The notes: generated by a model not told the origin, from the letters alone. A stretch of 64,000 bases of DNA from Pseudomonas costantinii (GCF_001870435.1 NZ_MDDR01000015.1:1-64000); one strand, 5' to 3'; counted from the stretch's first letter, positions 19,588 through 30,256 are shown. Numbers and translations are program-made.

Positions 19588-19935
19588 ATGATTCGTAAAA
19601 TCCCCAAAATCGCCTTGCTTATTGGCGCGCTCGCTATGGCAGGCCAAGCCTCCGCCCACGGTGGTGGTTGGGGTGGCCCGGCCGTATTGGGTGCTTTAGT
19701 CGGCGCAGCTGTCGTTGGCTCTGTGGTTGCAAGCCAATCGCAGCCGGTTTATGTGCAGCAACCGGTGTATGTCCAACCGCAACCGGTCTATGCCGCGCCT
19801 CCACCGGTCTACTACGCACCGCCGCCCCCGGTGTATGTGCAACAACAGGTTTATTACCGCCCGGCGCCGGTCTACTACGGCCCACCGCGCGGTTATTACG
19901 GCCCTCCCCACGGCTACTACGGCCGCGGCTGGTAA
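19588..19935 (+). CDS. Exported Pro/Tyr/Val-rich repeat protein
   Basis: The 115-residue protein has a signal peptide (cleavage probably after QASA), a Gly/Ala/Val-rich hydrophobic stretch, then low-complexity repeats of the PVYV, PVYYAPPP and GPPxGYYG kinds up to the C-terminus. Such proteins occur throughout Pseudomonas and are of unknown role; a surface or envelope location is likely. ATG at 19588 fits the GAGGA ribosome site better than an ATG two codons earlier. Confidence 0.85.
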   Translation: MIRKIPKIALLIGALAMAGQASAHGGGWGGPAVLGALVGAAVVGSVVASQSQPVYVQQPVYVQPQPVYAAPPPVYYAPPPPVYVQQQVYYRPAPVYYGPPRGYYGPPHGYYGRGW

Positions 19936-19959
19936 CGCTGAATCGACATGATCGGTACA

Positions 19960-19988
19960 GGCCTCGCCCACACGCGGGGCCTTTTTTT
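19960..19988 (+). terminator. Intrinsic terminator after the repeat-protein gene
   Basis: GGCCTCGC pairs with GCGGGGCC (one G-U) around CCACAC and is followed by seven T, 25 bases past the stop codon. Confidence 0.9.
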
Positions 19989-20169
19989 GCCTGAAAAGTC
20001 CGAATTCGTCCTGCCAAGGTCGCTGTGAGGACAATGCCAGGGCGGGAATCCCACATCATGAAGGTCGAATGTCTACTTGCTAGACCGAGGCTCGTACTGT
20101 CATGTTTGTGTCACGAAACAGTCTCACTATCGACCCAGTCCACTCAATAACAATTAAGGACGATTGACC

Positions 20170-20364
20170 ATGCCCACGCAAAACCCGCACCGCACCGCTG
20201 GCCTGTGTACGTCCAGCAAGGTCTACAGCGCCCTGACCGAACTCAAGCACCTCGAAGGCCACCGCAGCGCGAAATTCCTGGCGTTACTGGCGGAAAACCT
20301 GGTGCGCAAAGGCCTGCTCAGTGAACAGGAAGTAGTGATCATGCTGGATCAAGTCGTGGATTGA
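20170..20364 (+). CDS. Small conserved-looking protein of unknown function
   Basis: The 64-residue product starts at an ATG with AAGGA eight bases upstream. It is soluble and mostly helical, with the core VYSALTELKHLEGHRSAKFLA and a C-terminal helix LSEQEVVIMLDQVVD. I recognise no domain. Between it and the preceding terminator lie about 180 bases that could hold its promoter; I see no clear operator there. Confidence 0.75.
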   Translation: MPTQNPHRTAGLCTSSKVYSALTELKHLEGHRSAKFLALLAENLVRKGLLSEQEVVIMLDQVVD

Positions 20365-20458
20365 CGCCTGGCGTTGATGTCGACTATCGAGACAGGTGAT
20401 TTTTCCTCAGAACCTGCAGCCCGTAAGGTGATCTCCATAGCAATTGGAGGTACTTATT

Positions 20459-20641
20459 ATGGCCACTGTTCAGATCATGTCGGTAATCGGCAGCGCGGTC
20501 CCCGCCCCTCTCCGGGAGCTTGGGTTGCTGGCCTGTTGGTATTTGGTCCGTGATGGCGAGCCCATCAGCGGCCCGCTCACGTCGTTATCCGCCGCAGAAA
20601 AACAGCTGCAACAAACGTCGAACTTCAAGCTTCACGCCTGA
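20459..20641 (+). CDS. Small protein of unknown function
   Basis: The 60-residue product starts at an ATG with a strong GGAGG site nine bases upstream. It has a short hydrophobic N-terminal half and the segment ACWYLVRDGEPISGPLTSL, resembling a small PH- or SH3-like strand-turn pattern; no family is recognised. It sits 94 bases after the previous small gene on the same strand. Confidence 0.7.
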   Translation: MATVQIMSVIGSAVPAPLRELGLLACWYLVRDGEPISGPLTSLSAAEKQLQQTSNFKLHA

Positions 20642-20801
20642 GTCTTGCGTGCATTACCACCAGAAAATCAAACGTGGCATCGCCAAAGCTGAACCCCTGG
20701 GATGGGATAAACGCGTGACTGAACGGCACTGCATTTAGATCTGGATCAATAAACTTCCGTGGAAGCTCGGCTACCTTCGCGACCTTTTGCGATCCGAACC
20801 C

Positions 20802-22121
20802 ATGCCTCCCATCCTCGCCCCCGAACTGCTCGCCCCCGCCGGCACCCTGAAAAACATGCGCTACGCCTTTGCCTACGGCGCCGATGCGGTGTACGCGGGC
20901 CAGCCGCGCTACAGCCTGCGAGTGCGCAATAACGAGTTCGACCACGCCAACCTGGCGCTCGGTATCCAGGAAGCTCATATACTGGGCAAGCGCTTCTACG
21001 TGGTGGTGAACATCGCGCCGCACAACGCCAAGCTGAAAACCTTCCTAAAGGACTTGGCCCCGGTGATCGCCATGAACCCGGACGCACTGATCATGTCCGA
21101 CCCCGGGCTGATCATGCTGGTGCGCCGGCACTTCCCGCAGATGCCCATTCACTTGTCGGTGCAGGCCAACACGGTGAACTGGGCCAGTGTGGAGTTCTGG
21201 CAGCAGCAAGGGATTTGCCGGGTAATTCTGTCTCGGGAACTGTCGCTGGAAGAGATCGGTGAAATCCGCCAGCAAGTGCCGACCATGGAGCTGGAAGTGT
21301 TTGTACACGGCGCCTTGTGCATGGCCTATTCCGGGCGCTGTTTGCTGTCCGGCTATATGAACAAACGCGACGCCAACCAAGGCAGTTGCACCAATGCCTG
21401 CCGCTGGAAATACCAGGCCACGCCGGCGGTGGAAAACGCCACTGGTGATATCGTTCAGGAATATCAGCCGGAGCCAACCCTGGGGATCGGCACGCCGACC
21501 GACCAGGTATTCCTGTTGCAGGAAGCCAACCGCCCCGACGAACAAATGCCCGCCTTCGAGGACGAACACGGCACCTACATCATGAACGCCAAGGACCTGC
21601 GCGCAGTACAGCATGTGGAACGTTTGGCTCACATGGGCGTGCATTCGCTGAAGATTGAAGGCCGCACCAAATCCCACTTCTACTGCGCTCGCACCACCCA
21701 GGTGTATCGCCAGGCAATCGATGATGCGGTGGCCGGTCGCGCCTTTGACCGCAACTTGATGACCGACCTGGAATCCCTCGCCCAGCGCGGTTACACCGAA
21801 GGTTTCCTGCGCCGCCACGTGCACGACGAATACCAGAACTACCAGAACGGCAGCTCGGTGTCGGAACGTCAGCAGTTCGTGGGGGAGCTGACCGGCGAAC
21901 GCCGAGGCGAGTTGGCCGAGGTCAAAGTGAAGAACCGCTTTGTCGTAGGCAATCACCTGGAATTGATGACGCCCGCCGGCAACTTCCACTTTGATCTGGC
22001 CACATTGCACAACGCCAAGGGCAAAGCCATCGAGGTCGCGCCGGGGGATGGGCACACGGTGTATGTGCCGCTCCCGGCCGAGATGGACCTGCGGTTTGGT
22101 TTGCTGATGCGCGATCTTTAA
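20802..22121 (+). CDS. trhP: U32-family tRNA hydroxylation protein TrhP (YegQ)
   Basis: The 439-residue protein follows E. coli YegQ closely: LLAPAGTLKNMRYAFAYGAD at the start, QPRYSLRVRNNEF, PIHLSVQAN, the cysteine-containing FVHGALCMAYSGRCLLS and the downstream CTNACRW (together a probable iron-sulfur site), and SLKIEGRTKS. TrhP takes part in prephenate-dependent formation of 5-hydroxyuridine at tRNA position 34. The ATG at 20802 is preferred over a TTG five codons upstream. Its stop overlaps the end of the convergent aminotransferase gene by four bases. Confidence 0.94.
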   Translation: MPPILAPELLAPAGTLKNMRYAFAYGADAVYAGQPRYSLRVRNNEFDHANLALGIQEAHILGKRFYVVVNIAPHNAKLKTFLKDLAPVIAMNPDALIMSDPGLIMLVRRHFPQMPIHLSVQANTVNWASVEFWQQQGICRVILSRELSLEEIGEIRQQVPTMELEVFVHGALCMAYSGRCLLSGYMNKRDANQGSCTNACRWKYQATPAVENATGDIVQEYQPEPTLGIGTPTDQVFLLQEANRPDEQMPAFEDEHGTYIMNAKDLRAVQHVERLAHMGVHSLKIEGRTKSHFYCARTTQVYRQAIDDAVAGRAFDRNLMTDLESLAQRGYTEGFLRRHVHDEYQNYQNGSSVSERQQFVGELTGERRGELAEVKVKNRFVVGNHLELMTPAGNFHFDLATLHNAKGKAIEVAPGDGHTVYVPLPAEMDLRFGLLMRDL

Positions 22122-23326
22122 CGGGTCGCCATGCAGAAACGGCGAATCGCTTCGCACGCCTGCCGCAACGATTCGTCATCCAGGGCATAGGCAATGCGCA
22201 GGTACGGCGCCAACCCGAATGCGCTGCCATGCACCACAGCCACGCTGGCTTCCTCAAGCAAGGCGTGCGCCACGTCTTCATCGGTTTGCAGCAGCTTGCC
22301 GGCGGGCGTGGTGCGCCCCAGCAAACCGGCGCAGGAGGCAAAGGCGTAAAACGCGCCGGACGGGTTCGTGCACGCCAACCCCGGCGTGGTATTCAGGAAG
22401 GCCACGACCCAGTCGCGACGTTTCTCGAACACGGCCCGTGACGCTCGGACAAACGCCTGCGGCCCGGTCAGTGCCGCAATGGCAGCCTGTTGCGAAATCG
22501 CACTGGCGCCTGATGTCTGCTGGCCCTGGAGCTTTTCCATGGCCTCCAGCAGCCAGCGTGGCCCGGTGGCAAAACCGATGCGCCAGCCGGTCATGGCGTA
22601 AGCTTTGGACACACCGTTCATGGTCAACACGCGCGGCGCCAACCGAGGATCTACTTGCGCCAGGGTATGGAAGGTTTGCCCGTCGAACAGCAAGTGTTCG
22701 TAGATATCGTCCGCCAACACCAGCACGTGGGGATGCTCCAACAGCACGTTGGCCAGGGCGCGCAGTTCCTGCTGGCTGTACACGGCACCAGTGGGGTTGG
22801 ACGGCGAGTTGAGGATCAACCAGCGCGTGTTGGGGTTAATTGCCTGGTCCAAGGCGGCGGGCGTCAACTTGAAACCGTCCTCGGCGCGGCACAGCAAAAT
22901 CCTTGAGGTACCACCGCACAACTCGACCATTTCCGGGTAGCTGACCCAGTACGGCGCGGGCACGATCACTTCGTCACCGTCATTCAACGTCGCCGCCAGC
23001 GCGTTGTAGATCACATGCTTGCCGCCGCTGCTGACAAGGGTGTCTTGCCAGGTGACATCCAGGCCGTTTTCACGGCGAAACTTCTCGGCCACGGCTTCAC
23101 GCAAGGCACGAACCCCGGCAACTTGGGTGTAGCGCGTGTGACCGTTGCGGATCGCGTCGATACCCGCTTGGCGGATATGTTCCGGGGTGTCGAAATCCGG
23201 CTCACCCGCGCATAGAGAGATGATTTTCGCGCCTTCGGCACGGCGTGCGGCCACGCGGTCGATGATGCGGTAGGTGGCGGAGGGTTGCGCCTGGGCCAGG
23301 CGCTTATTCAGTCGTTCGAGGTTCAT
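22118..23326 (-). CDS. PLP-dependent class I aminotransferase (aspartate aminotransferase-like)
   Basis: The 402-residue enzyme has the fold-type I signatures: SLCAGEPDFDTPEHI near the N-terminus, NSPSNPTGAVYS, LADDIYEHLLFDG, the PLP lysine K241 in GVSKAYAMTGWRIG, and a substrate-binding arginine near LRIAYALDD. It matches the Ib aspartate/prephenate aminotransferase group. Its ATG overlaps the stop of the upstream RraA-family gene by four bases, so it is the last gene of a coupled three-gene unit with two aldolase-like genes; a 2-oxo acid product that feeds the aldolases is a reasonable inference. Confidence 0.92.
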   Translation of the reverse strand: MNLERLNKRLAQAQPSATYRIIDRVAARRAEGAKIISLCAGEPDFDTPEHIRQAGIDAIRNGHTRYTQVAGVRALREAVAEKFRRENGLDVTWQDTLVSSGGKHVIYNALAATLNDGDEVIVPAPYWVSYPEMVELCGGTSRILLCRAEDGFKLTPAALDQAINPNTRWLILNSPSNPTGAVYSQQELRALANVLLEHPHVLVLADDIYEHLLFDGQTFHTLAQVDPRLAPRVLTMNGVSKAYAMTGWRIGFATGPRWLLEAMEKLQGQQTSGASAISQQAAIAALTGPQAFVRASRAVFEKRRDWVVAFLNTTPGLACTNPSGAFYAFASCAGLLGRTTPAGKLLQTDEDVAHALLEEASVAVVHGSAFGLAPYLRIAYALDDESLRQACEAIRRFCMATR

Positions 23327-23988
23327 GAACCCTTCCTTTGCAACGTGTGATAGCCCAGGGATTCGCGGGCCTGTTTGAGGGTTTTGCCGCCCTCGATCTG
23401 CGCGCGTATTTGCGCCTCCACCGCCTCAATCTGCCGCGCCACGCTCGCCACTTCGGCGGCACGGGCACGAGGCACCACCAACACGCCATTGGCGTCAGCG
23501 ACCACAATGTCACGGGCGCATACCCGGGCACCGCTGATCGCCACCGGCTGGTTCACCGACAGCACTTCCACGCGGTCCTTGCCGGTGCGCATGTAACGGC
23601 CTTTGGTAAACAACGGATACCCATCGCCGAGGGCTTTGCTGACGTCACGGCACACGCCATCGATCACAGTAGCGGCGATCCCGCGAGTTCCCGAGTATTG
23701 GGTCATGATGTCGCCCCATACGGTGCAATCGGTGCGACCGGCGTTGGCGATGACCACCACATCACCCGGCAACACGTCATCGATAAAATCGCCCACCGAC
23801 CCCGGCGGCATGCCGGCAGGCGCGTACTGCACGGTAAATGCGGGGCCCACCACGGCGCCACGGTAATTATCCAGCGGCGCGATACCCAGGCATTGGCCGG
23901 GGATGCCCAGCTTGTCCATGGCATCCGAGACGCCGGGAGTGTCCAGCCCTTCGAACAGGGCGACGAGTTGCTGGTCTTCGGCGCTCAT
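23323..23988 (-). CDS. RraA-family aldolase-like protein (first paralogue)
   Basis: The 221-residue product belongs to the RraA/HMG-CHA aldolase family. GDVVVIANAGRTDCTVWGDI and VIDGVCRD carry the catalytic Arg-Asp pair. Class II pyruvate aldolases of this family cleave 4-hydroxy-4-methyl-2-oxoglutarate or 4-carboxy-4-hydroxy-2-oxoadipate with a divalent metal; RNase E-inhibiting RraA is a relative. Keeping Arg-Asp and lying next to an aminotransferase favours the enzyme role. It overlaps both neighbours by four bases. Confidence 0.88.
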   Translation of the reverse strand: MSAEDQQLVALFEGLDTPGVSDAMDKLGIPGQCLGIAPLDNYRGAVVGPAFTVQYAPAGMPPGSVGDFIDDVLPGDVVVIANAGRTDCTVWGDIMTQYSGTRGIAATVIDGVCRDVSKALGDGYPLFTKGRYMRTGKDRVEVLSVNQPVAISGARVCARDIVVADANGVLVVPRARAAEVASVARQIEAVEAQIRAQIEGGKTLKQARESLGYHTLQRKGS

Positions 23989-24653
23989 CGGGCTGGCTCC
24001 ACACGGATGGCTTCGAATTGGCTGTCGTGCATCACATCGGCAACCGAGCGGCCACTGCGCACGGCGTCGACCATCCCAGCCTCACGAGCAGCGATGCGTT
24101 CGCCGAGGTCCAGCACCTGCTCGATCACAGCCGCCGAGATGAATACGCTGCCGCAGCGGTCGGCGATGACGAAGTCGTCTTCCGACACATCGACTCCCCC
24201 CACGCTGATGGTCACGCCGGAATCGACCTGCACCACGCGGTTACGCGCGCTGATCATGGTCACGCCACGGCCGTACACCGGATAACCGATGGAAGCGCTG
24301 CCGTCGATATCCCGGCTGAAACCGTCGATCACCGAACCGCGAATTTTCTTGGCCACCGCGGCGTTGGCGATGATGTCGCCCCAACACGAGATACCCTCGA
24401 TGCCCCCGGCGATGACCAGCACGCGGTCATTCGTGGTGATCGCATCGATCACCGGGGAAATCAGGTGCACGGTGGGCGTGGTATCGGTCTTGGGTGCCAA
24501 CTTGACCGTGCTGGCGCGGCCCACCACCTTGGGGCAGTCCCACAACGGGCGAATGCCCACGACGGCGCCAGGCAGTTGCAGAAAATCCAGCGCGTCGGAG
24601 ACTGTGTTGGTGTCGAGTTCAGCCAGGCGCTGAAGCGGGTCGGGAAGTGGCAT
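23985..24653 (-). CDS. RraA-family aldolase-like protein (second paralogue)
   Basis: This 222-residue protein is homologous to its downstream neighbour but diverged: GIEGISCWGDIIANAAV in place of the glycine-rich loop, and VIDGFSRDIDG with the same Arg-Asp pair. Two unlike subunits encoded in tandem could form a mixed oligomer, since RraA-family enzymes are trimers or hexamers with active sites at interfaces; this is inference. I chose the ATG at 24653 over an earlier in-frame start 13 codons upstream. Confidence 0.86.
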   Translation of the reverse strand: MPLPDPLQRLAELDTNTVSDALDFLQLPGAVVGIRPLWDCPKVVGRASTVKLAPKTDTTPTVHLISPVIDAITTNDRVLVIAGGIEGISCWGDIIANAAVAKKIRGSVIDGFSRDIDGSASIGYPVYGRGVTMISARNRVVQVDSGVTISVGGVDVSEDDFVIADRCGSVFISAAVIEQVLDLGERIAAREAGMVDAVRSGRSVADVMHDSQFEAIRVEPAR

Positions 24654-24756
24654 TGAGATGAGCCCCTGTTGTGGTTGGGGCTCAAGTCTCACTGAGGGGC
24701 TGTGATAGGTATATTCGTATTAACGTTAGGCAAACATACGCTCAAGCTATGGCTAA

Positions 24757-26436
24757 TCAGATTCTGAACTGTCCGACCAATTGCCCCAACCGCTGACCCA
24801 GGTCCGCCAGGCTGCGGGAGGTCTGGGCACCCAATTGGGTTTCATCGGCCACGCTGTCCACCGCCACGGCGATCTGATGCACGCTGCGGTTGATCTCTTC
24901 GGCCACGGCGGTCTGCTCCTCGGCGGCGCTGGCAATCTGCGCGTTCATCGCGTTAATGGTCCCGATCAACTGGGCCATGGTATCCAGCGACGCCCCGGCT
25001 TCGTTGGCCTGGGCCGAGGTGCCATCGCCGGCATCGCTGGAACGGCGCATCGCATCCACGGCGGCTTCGGTGCCTTTTTGCAGACGGTCGATCATGCCTT
25101 GGATTTCCTGAGTGCTGGTCTGGGTACGGCTGGCCAGGGCGCGCACTTCGTCGGCGACCACGGCAAAACCACGCCCGGCCTCCCCTGCCCGCGCGGCTTC
25201 AATCGCCGCGTTGAGCGCCAGCAGGTTGGTTTGTTCGGCGATGGAGCGGATCACACTGAGTACGCTGACAATCGACGATACATCCTGCTGCAAGCTGTCG
25301 AGGGACACGCCGCTGTTGCGGATATCGTTCACCAGTGCATGAATCTGCGCGATGCTGCCGTCCACCACACGTTTGGCGGCTTGGCCTTCGGCGTCGGTCT
25401 GTTGCGCGGCGACGGCGGCGCCCTGGGCACTGCGCGCCACTTCATGGGCGGCGGACGACATCTGGTTGATCGCGGTGGCCACCTGGTCGGTTTCATGGCG
25501 CTGGCGCTCCATGGCCAGCTCGGAACGCTGGGCCTGATCGGACACCTGGCTGACCAGACCTGTGAGTTGGGTCGTCATCTCAGTGATCTGTCGCACCAGC
25601 CCGTGGATCTTGTCGACAAAGCGGTTGAACGCCCCGGCCAGGTCACCCAGTTCATCCTGACTGGTGATGGCCAGACGGCGGGTCAAATCACCTTCGCCGG
25701 CGGCGATGTCATCGAGGTTAGCTTTCATCAAGTTCAGTGGGCGCAGGATGGTATTGGCCACCACCATGCCGACCGCGGCAATCACCAGCAGCACCACCAC
25801 GGCCACGCCGAGGATGCTCAGCAATACGCCCTCCATGCGTTTCTCAACCTTGGCTTCGACCACCGCCACCTGCGCTTCAATGCCATCCAGGTTCACCGAC
25901 GTACCAATCACCATGTCCCATTTAGGCAGGTATTCGGTGTAGCCGAGCTTGGGCACCAGTTCGGTCTGCCCCGGTTGGGTCGAGCTGTATTGCAGGTAGT
26001 GGGTACCGTCCTTGCCGACCTTGACCAGGTCGCGGTTGACGTAGACCCCGTTGGGGTCACGGTTGTCTTTGAAGCTTTTGCCCACGCCGTCTGAGCTGTT
26101 GCCCTTGAACAGGCGGATGGTCTCGGAGTCGTAGCCGAAGAAATAACCGTCCTTGCCGTAGCTGGTATTGGACAGCAGCTTGACCACCTCTGCCCGAGCT
26201 GCTGTGTCGCCGGGGGCGGCGGCGTCGTACAGAGGCTTGATGGTGGTCATGGCCACTTCCACATAACTTTGCAGAGTGGCCTTGGCGTCGTTGAGCAAGC
26301 GCTGGCGGGTTTCATCCACCTCGTTGCGCGCTTGGCCTTGGAGGATCCATACCGTGGTCAGGCTGATGACCACAGCGAACAGCAACACCGGCACTACGGC
26401 GAGGGACAGGACTTTAGCCTTCAGGCTCAGACGCAT
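24757..26436 (-). CDS. Methyl-accepting chemotaxis protein with a single-Cache sensor
   Basis: The 559-residue receptor has a membrane helix near residues 10-31, a periplasmic sensor of about 160 residues with the single-Cache pattern ([38 protein letters not shown]), a second membrane helix near 205-230, a HAMP domain and a C-terminal signalling domain with the conserved hairpin tip [19 protein letters not shown]. Single-Cache sensors often bind small carboxylates. It lies on the same strand between a transporter and the aldolase genes, so its ligand may be the substrate of that pathway. Confidence 0.93.
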   Translation of the reverse strand: MRLSLKAKVLSLAVVPVLLFAVVISLTTVWILQGQARNEVDETRQRLLNDAKATLQSYVEVAMTTIKPLYDAAAPGDTAARAEVVKLLSNTSYGKDGYFFGYDSETIRLFKGNSSDGVGKSFKDNRDPNGVYVNRDLVKVGKDGTHYLQYSSTQPGQTELVPKLGYTEYLPKWDMVIGTSVNLDGIEAQVAVVEAKVEKRMEGVLLSILGVAVVVLLVIAAVGMVVANTILRPLNLMKANLDDIAAGEGDLTRRLAITSQDELGDLAGAFNRFVDKIHGLVRQITEMTTQLTGLVSQVSDQAQRSELAMERQRHETDQVATAINQMSSAAHEVARSAQGAAVAAQQTDAEGQAAKRVVDGSIAQIHALVNDIRNSGVSLDSLQQDVSSIVSVLSVIRSIAEQTNLLALNAAIEAARAGEAGRGFAVVADEVRALASRTQTSTQEIQGMIDRLQKGTEAAVDAMRRSSDAGDGTSAQANEAGASLDTMAQLIGTINAMNAQIASAAEEQTAVAEEINRSVHQIAVAVDSVADETQLGAQTSRSLADLGQRLGQLVGQFRI

Positions 26437-26536
26437 GGCTTTTCTCTCTAATTAGTGACGACTTGAGAGGTTAACGGCCGATTGCGGGATATCTGTAGGC
26501 GTTGGTTGTGGCGGGGCCGATGAGTAAAGGGGACGA

Positions 26537-27859
26537 TCAAAGGGTCATAGCGGCCAGCCAGCCAAATACTAATAAAGGAATGTTGTAGTGCAGAAAGGTC
26601 GGCACCACGGTGTCCCAGATATGGTGGTGCTGGCCGTCAATATTCAGTCCGGAGGTCGGCCCAAGGGTCGAGTCCGACGCGGGCGAACCGGCATCACCCA
26701 AGGCACCCGCCGTACCAACAATGCAAACAATGGCCAGCGGGCTGAACCCCAGTTGCACACACAACGGCACGAAAATCGCGGCGAGAATCGGCACCGTGGA
26801 AAACGACGAGCCGATGCCCATGGTGACCAGCAGCCCCACCAGCAACATCAGCAGCGCGCCCACCCCACGGCTATGGCCGATAAACGCCGCCGACGTTTCC
26901 ACCAGCGAACGCACGTCGCCGGTGGCCTTGAGCACTTCGGCAAAGCCTGAGGAGGCGATCATGATAAAGCCGATCATCGCCATCATCTTCATGCCCTCGG
27001 TGAATAAGTCATCGGTCTCACGCCAGCGCACGATGCCCGACACCGAAAAAATCAGGAACCCGGCCAGGGCGCCAATGATCATCGAGTCCAACCACAGCTG
27101 AATGATGAACGCCGAGGCAATCGCCAGCCCGGCCACCAACAAGGTCAACGGGTTGTACTGCACCGTCACTTGCTCGACCCGCTCGATTTTCTCCAGGTCA
27201 TACACGCGCTTTTTGCGGTAACTGATAAACACCGCCACCAGCAGGCCGACCACCATGCCCAACGCCGGCAGGCCCATGGCGTGGGTGACGTTGACCTGGC
27301 TGATATCCACCCCGCTCTTGGCCACGTTGGCCAGCAGGATCTGATTGAGGAAGATATTGCCGAAGCCCACCGGCAGGAACATGTACGGGGTGATCAGGCC
27401 GAAGGTCATGACGCAGGCGATCAGACGGCGGTCCAACTGAAGCTTGGTCAGCACATACAGCAGCGGCGGCACCAGCAGCGGGATAAACGCGATGTGGATT
27501 GGCAGGATGTTCTGCGAAGCGATCGCCACCACCCACAGCAGGCCAATCAGCAGCCATTTGACGTGGCTGCCGCCAGTGGCTTCCTGACGATCTACCAACA
27601 TCAGCGCTTTGTCCGCCAGGGCGTGAGCCAGGCCGGACTTGGCAATCGCCACCGCGAAAGCGCCGAGCAATGCGTAGGACAACGCCACGGTCGCGCCACC
27701 GCCCAAGCCGCCGTTGAAAGCCTTGAGCGTGGCCTCGATGCCCAGGCCACCGGTCAAGCCGCCTACCAGGGCGCCGACGATAATGGCGATGACCACATGC
27801 ACGCGGGACAGACTGAGCACCAGCATGGTGCCAACCGCGGCGATGACTGCGTTAATCAT
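26537..27859 (-). CDS. Na+/H+ antiporter-family (NhaC/YuiF-like) transporter
   Basis: The 440-residue membrane protein has about eleven to twelve hydrophobic segments. [18 protein letters not shown] and the C-terminal [19 protein letters not shown] are typical of the YuiF-type 'Na+/H+ antiporter family' in the ion transporter superfamily, whose members may carry amino or organic acids. ATG at 27859 is preceded by GAGG; an earlier start at 27988 lacks family similarity. It heads the same-strand group chemoreceptor, two aldolases, aminotransferase. Confidence 0.85.
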   Translation of the reverse strand: MINAVIAAVGTMLVLSLSRVHVVIAIIVGALVGGLTGGLGIEATLKAFNGGLGGGATVALSYALLGAFAVAIAKSGLAHALADKALMLVDRQEATGGSHVKWLLIGLLWVVAIASQNILPIHIAFIPLLVPPLLYVLTKLQLDRRLIACVMTFGLITPYMFLPVGFGNIFLNQILLANVAKSGVDISQVNVTHAMGLPALGMVVGLLVAVFISYRKKRVYDLEKIERVEQVTVQYNPLTLLVAGLAIASAFIIQLWLDSMIIGALAGFLIFSVSGIVRWRETDDLFTEGMKMMAMIGFIMIASSGFAEVLKATGDVRSLVETSAAFIGHSRGVGALLMLLVGLLVTMGIGSSFSTVPILAAIFVPLCVQLGFSPLAIVCIVGTAGALGDAGSPASDSTLGPTSGLNIDGQHHHIWDTVVPTFLHYNIPLLVFGWLAAMTL

Positions 27860-28097
27860 GGTTACCTCAAGACAAAAACATAAAAAACAGGCATGCCCGC
27901 GCCCGGGCGGCCATTGAGTGGCTGCCAGCGTGCAGGCTTGAAGAGGTCTTATTAGAGGGCGCGCACTTTGCAGCAGGCGGGACCGCATGTCAAAAAACGG
28001 CGCCGCTTTCGACTTTAAATTGAACGTTTGAATAAAGAACCATAAAAAGCGGCCGATAGCCTGACTCTCTGTGTTTTCAGATTAAGGATGCTCCTAG

Positions 28098-30245
28098 ATG
28101 TCCGTCAGACAGCTCTCCATTCAATGGAAAATCACCCTGCTCGCCGGCCTATGCCTGTTGGGGATCGTGACCCTGCTAGTGGGTCTGTCGTTGTATCGCA
28201 TGGAGCAGAGCTCGCAGCAGGTCAAAGCGTCCAGCATGCAAATGCTCGATGAAGCCGCCCAAGCGCGCATCGAAGCCCAAGGGGAAGTGCAGGCGCTGGG
28301 CATTCGCCAGCAATTTATGGACGCCTACCAGTATGGTCATGGGTTTTCCCGCCAAGTGCTGTTCCTTCGCGAGCAGGCGGAAAAGCGCTTTCTCGACGCC
28401 TTCGACACGCGCGAAGACCTGACCCGTCAGGTCAAGGCCGCCTTGCAGGCCAACCCGGACTTGCTCGGTTTGTCGCTGGTGTTCGAAGCCAATGCCCTGG
28501 ATGGCAAGGATGAGTTGTTCGCTAACCAGGCGGAACTGGGCAGCAACGACAAAGGCCGCTTCGCCCTGTACTGGTCGCAGCCGACGCCCGGCAAAATTAC
28601 CTCCATGTCGCTGCCCGAAAGCGACATGTCCGACACGAGCATCGGCCCCAGCGGTGAAAAGGCCAACGCCTGGTTCACCTGCCCACGCACCACCCTGAAA
28701 CCGTGCGTGATCGAACCCTACTTTTATGTGATCGACGGGCAAAACGTGCTGATGACCAGCATCGTTTTCCCGCTGATGGTCAATGGCAAAGTCATCGCCT
28801 CGCTGTCGGTGGACATCAACCTCAACAGCCTGCAGGCCGTAAGCCAACAGGCGAGCCAGAAGCTGTATGACGGCCAGACCCAAGTCAGCATCCTCAGCGC
28901 CACCGGCTTACTCGCCGGCTACAGCCCGGACGCCAGCAAGCTCAGCCAGCGCCTGGACCGGGTCGACACGGCCAGCGGCGCGCAATTGATCAGCGCCCTG
29001 GCCAGCAGCACGCAGACCCGCAGCCTGCGCACCGACCATCAACTCAAAGTACTCGCGCCCTTCACGCCGATTCCCGGTGGCAAACCATGGGGTGTACTCC
29101 TGGATGTGCCGGAAAAAGTGCTGGTAGGTCCCGCCGAAGCACTGAAGGCAGAACTCGATGCAGATAACACCCGTGGCACGTTGCTGGAACTGAGCCTGGG
29201 CCTGTTGGCCGCCGTGGTCGGTCTGATCCTGGTGTGGTTGATGGCGCGCAGCGTGACCCGGCCGATCCTCGGTGTGGCGCGCATGCTGGAGGACATCGCC
29301 AGCGGCGAAGGCGACCTGACCCGCCGCCTGGCCTACGACAAAAAGGATGAACTGGGCCAACTGGCCAGCTGGTTCAACCGCTTCCTCGACAAGCTGCAAC
29401 CCATCATTGCGCAAGTGAAACGCTCGGTGCAGGACGCCCGTGGCACCGCCGACCAATCTGCCGCGATCGCCAGTGAAACCAGTGCCGGCATGGAGCAGCA
29501 GTATCGCCAGGTCGACCAAGTGGCCACCGCCTCCCACGAGATGAGCGCCACCGCCCAGGACGTGGCCCGTAGCGCCGCCCAAGCCGCTCAAGCCGCGCGC
29601 GATGCCGACCAGGCCACACGCGAAGGCTTGACCGTGATCGACCGCACCACCACCAATATCGGGCACCTTGCAGCAGATATGAGCACGGCCATGGCCCAGG
29701 TCGAAGGCTTGGCGGCTAACAGCGAAAAAATCGGTTCGGTACTGGAAGTGATTCGCGGCATCGCCGAGCAAACCAACCTGCTGGCGCTCAACGCCGCGAT
29801 CGAAGCCGCCCGCGCCGGTGAGGCCGGCCGTGGCTTTGCGGTGGTCGCCGATGAAGTGCGCAACCTGGCGCGCCGCACCCAGGAGTCGGTGGAAGAAACT
29901 CGCCTGGTGATCGAACATTTGCAAAGCGGCACTGAAGAGGTGGTCAGTTCCATGGGCAACAGCTATCGCCAGGCCCAGGGCAGTGTCGAACAGGTCGGTC
30001 AGGCCGTGACGGCCTTGCGTCAGATTGGCGATGCGGTCACGGTGATCAGCGACATGAACCTGCAAATCGCCAGCGCCGCCGAAGAGCAAAGCGCGGTGGC
30101 CGAGGAGATCAACAGCAACGTGTCGACGATTCGGGATGTGACTGAATCGCTGTCGGAGCAGGCCAATGAATCAGCGCGGGTAAGCCAGGCGTTGAACAGC
30201 CTGGCGAATCAGCAGCAGGGGTTGATGGATCAGTTTCGTGTCTGA
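28098..30245 (+). CDS. tlpQ: Methyl-accepting chemotaxis protein, TlpQ-like
   Basis: The 715-residue receptor has a membrane helix near residues 11-32, a large periplasmic sensor of about 330 residues (double-Cache size, with [12 protein letters not shown] and [11 protein letters not shown]), a second membrane helix near 365-385, HAMP, and the signalling domain with [19 protein letters not shown]. In Pseudomonas aeruginosa, TlpQ (PA2654, a histamine and polyamine receptor) has this length and stands next to the BqsSR/CarSR genes exactly as here, which supports the assignment. AAGGA precedes the ATG. It converges with the kinase gene across a long palindrome. Confidence 0.85.
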   Translation: MSVRQLSIQWKITLLAGLCLLGIVTLLVGLSLYRMEQSSQQVKASSMQMLDEAAQARIEAQGEVQALGIRQQFMDAYQYGHGFSRQVLFLREQAEKRFLDAFDTREDLTRQVKAALQANPDLLGLSLVFEANALDGKDELFANQAELGSNDKGRFALYWSQPTPGKITSMSLPESDMSDTSIGPSGEKANAWFTCPRTTLKPCVIEPYFYVIDGQNVLMTSIVFPLMVNGKVIASLSVDINLNSLQAVSQQASQKLYDGQTQVSILSATGLLAGYSPDASKLSQRLDRVDTASGAQLISALASSTQTRSLRTDHQLKVLAPFTPIPGGKPWGVLLDVPEKVLVGPAEALKAELDADNTRGTLLELSLGLLAAVVGLILVWLMARSVTRPILGVARMLEDIASGEGDLTRRLAYDKKDELGQLASWFNRFLDKLQPIIAQVKRSVQDARGTADQSAAIASETSAGMEQQYRQVDQVATASHEMSATAQDVARSAAQAAQAARDADQATREGLTVIDRTTTNIGHLAADMSTAMAQVEGLAANSEKIGSVLEVIRGIAEQTNLLALNAAIEAARAGEAGRGFAVVADEVRNLARRTQESVEETRLVIEHLQSGTEEVVSSMGNSYRQAQGSVEQVGQAVTALRQIGDAVTVISDMNLQIASAAEEQSAVAEEINSNVSTIRDVTESLSEQANESARVSQALNSLANQQQGLMDQFRV

Positions 30246-30256
30246 CTTGAGCTATA

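Noticed and set aside
25000..26100. Long plus-strand frame opposite the Cache chemoreceptor gene (24781-26094).
   Set aside because: Its composition (Gly/His-rich, no domain) follows from the reverse of a receptor gene in GC-rich DNA.
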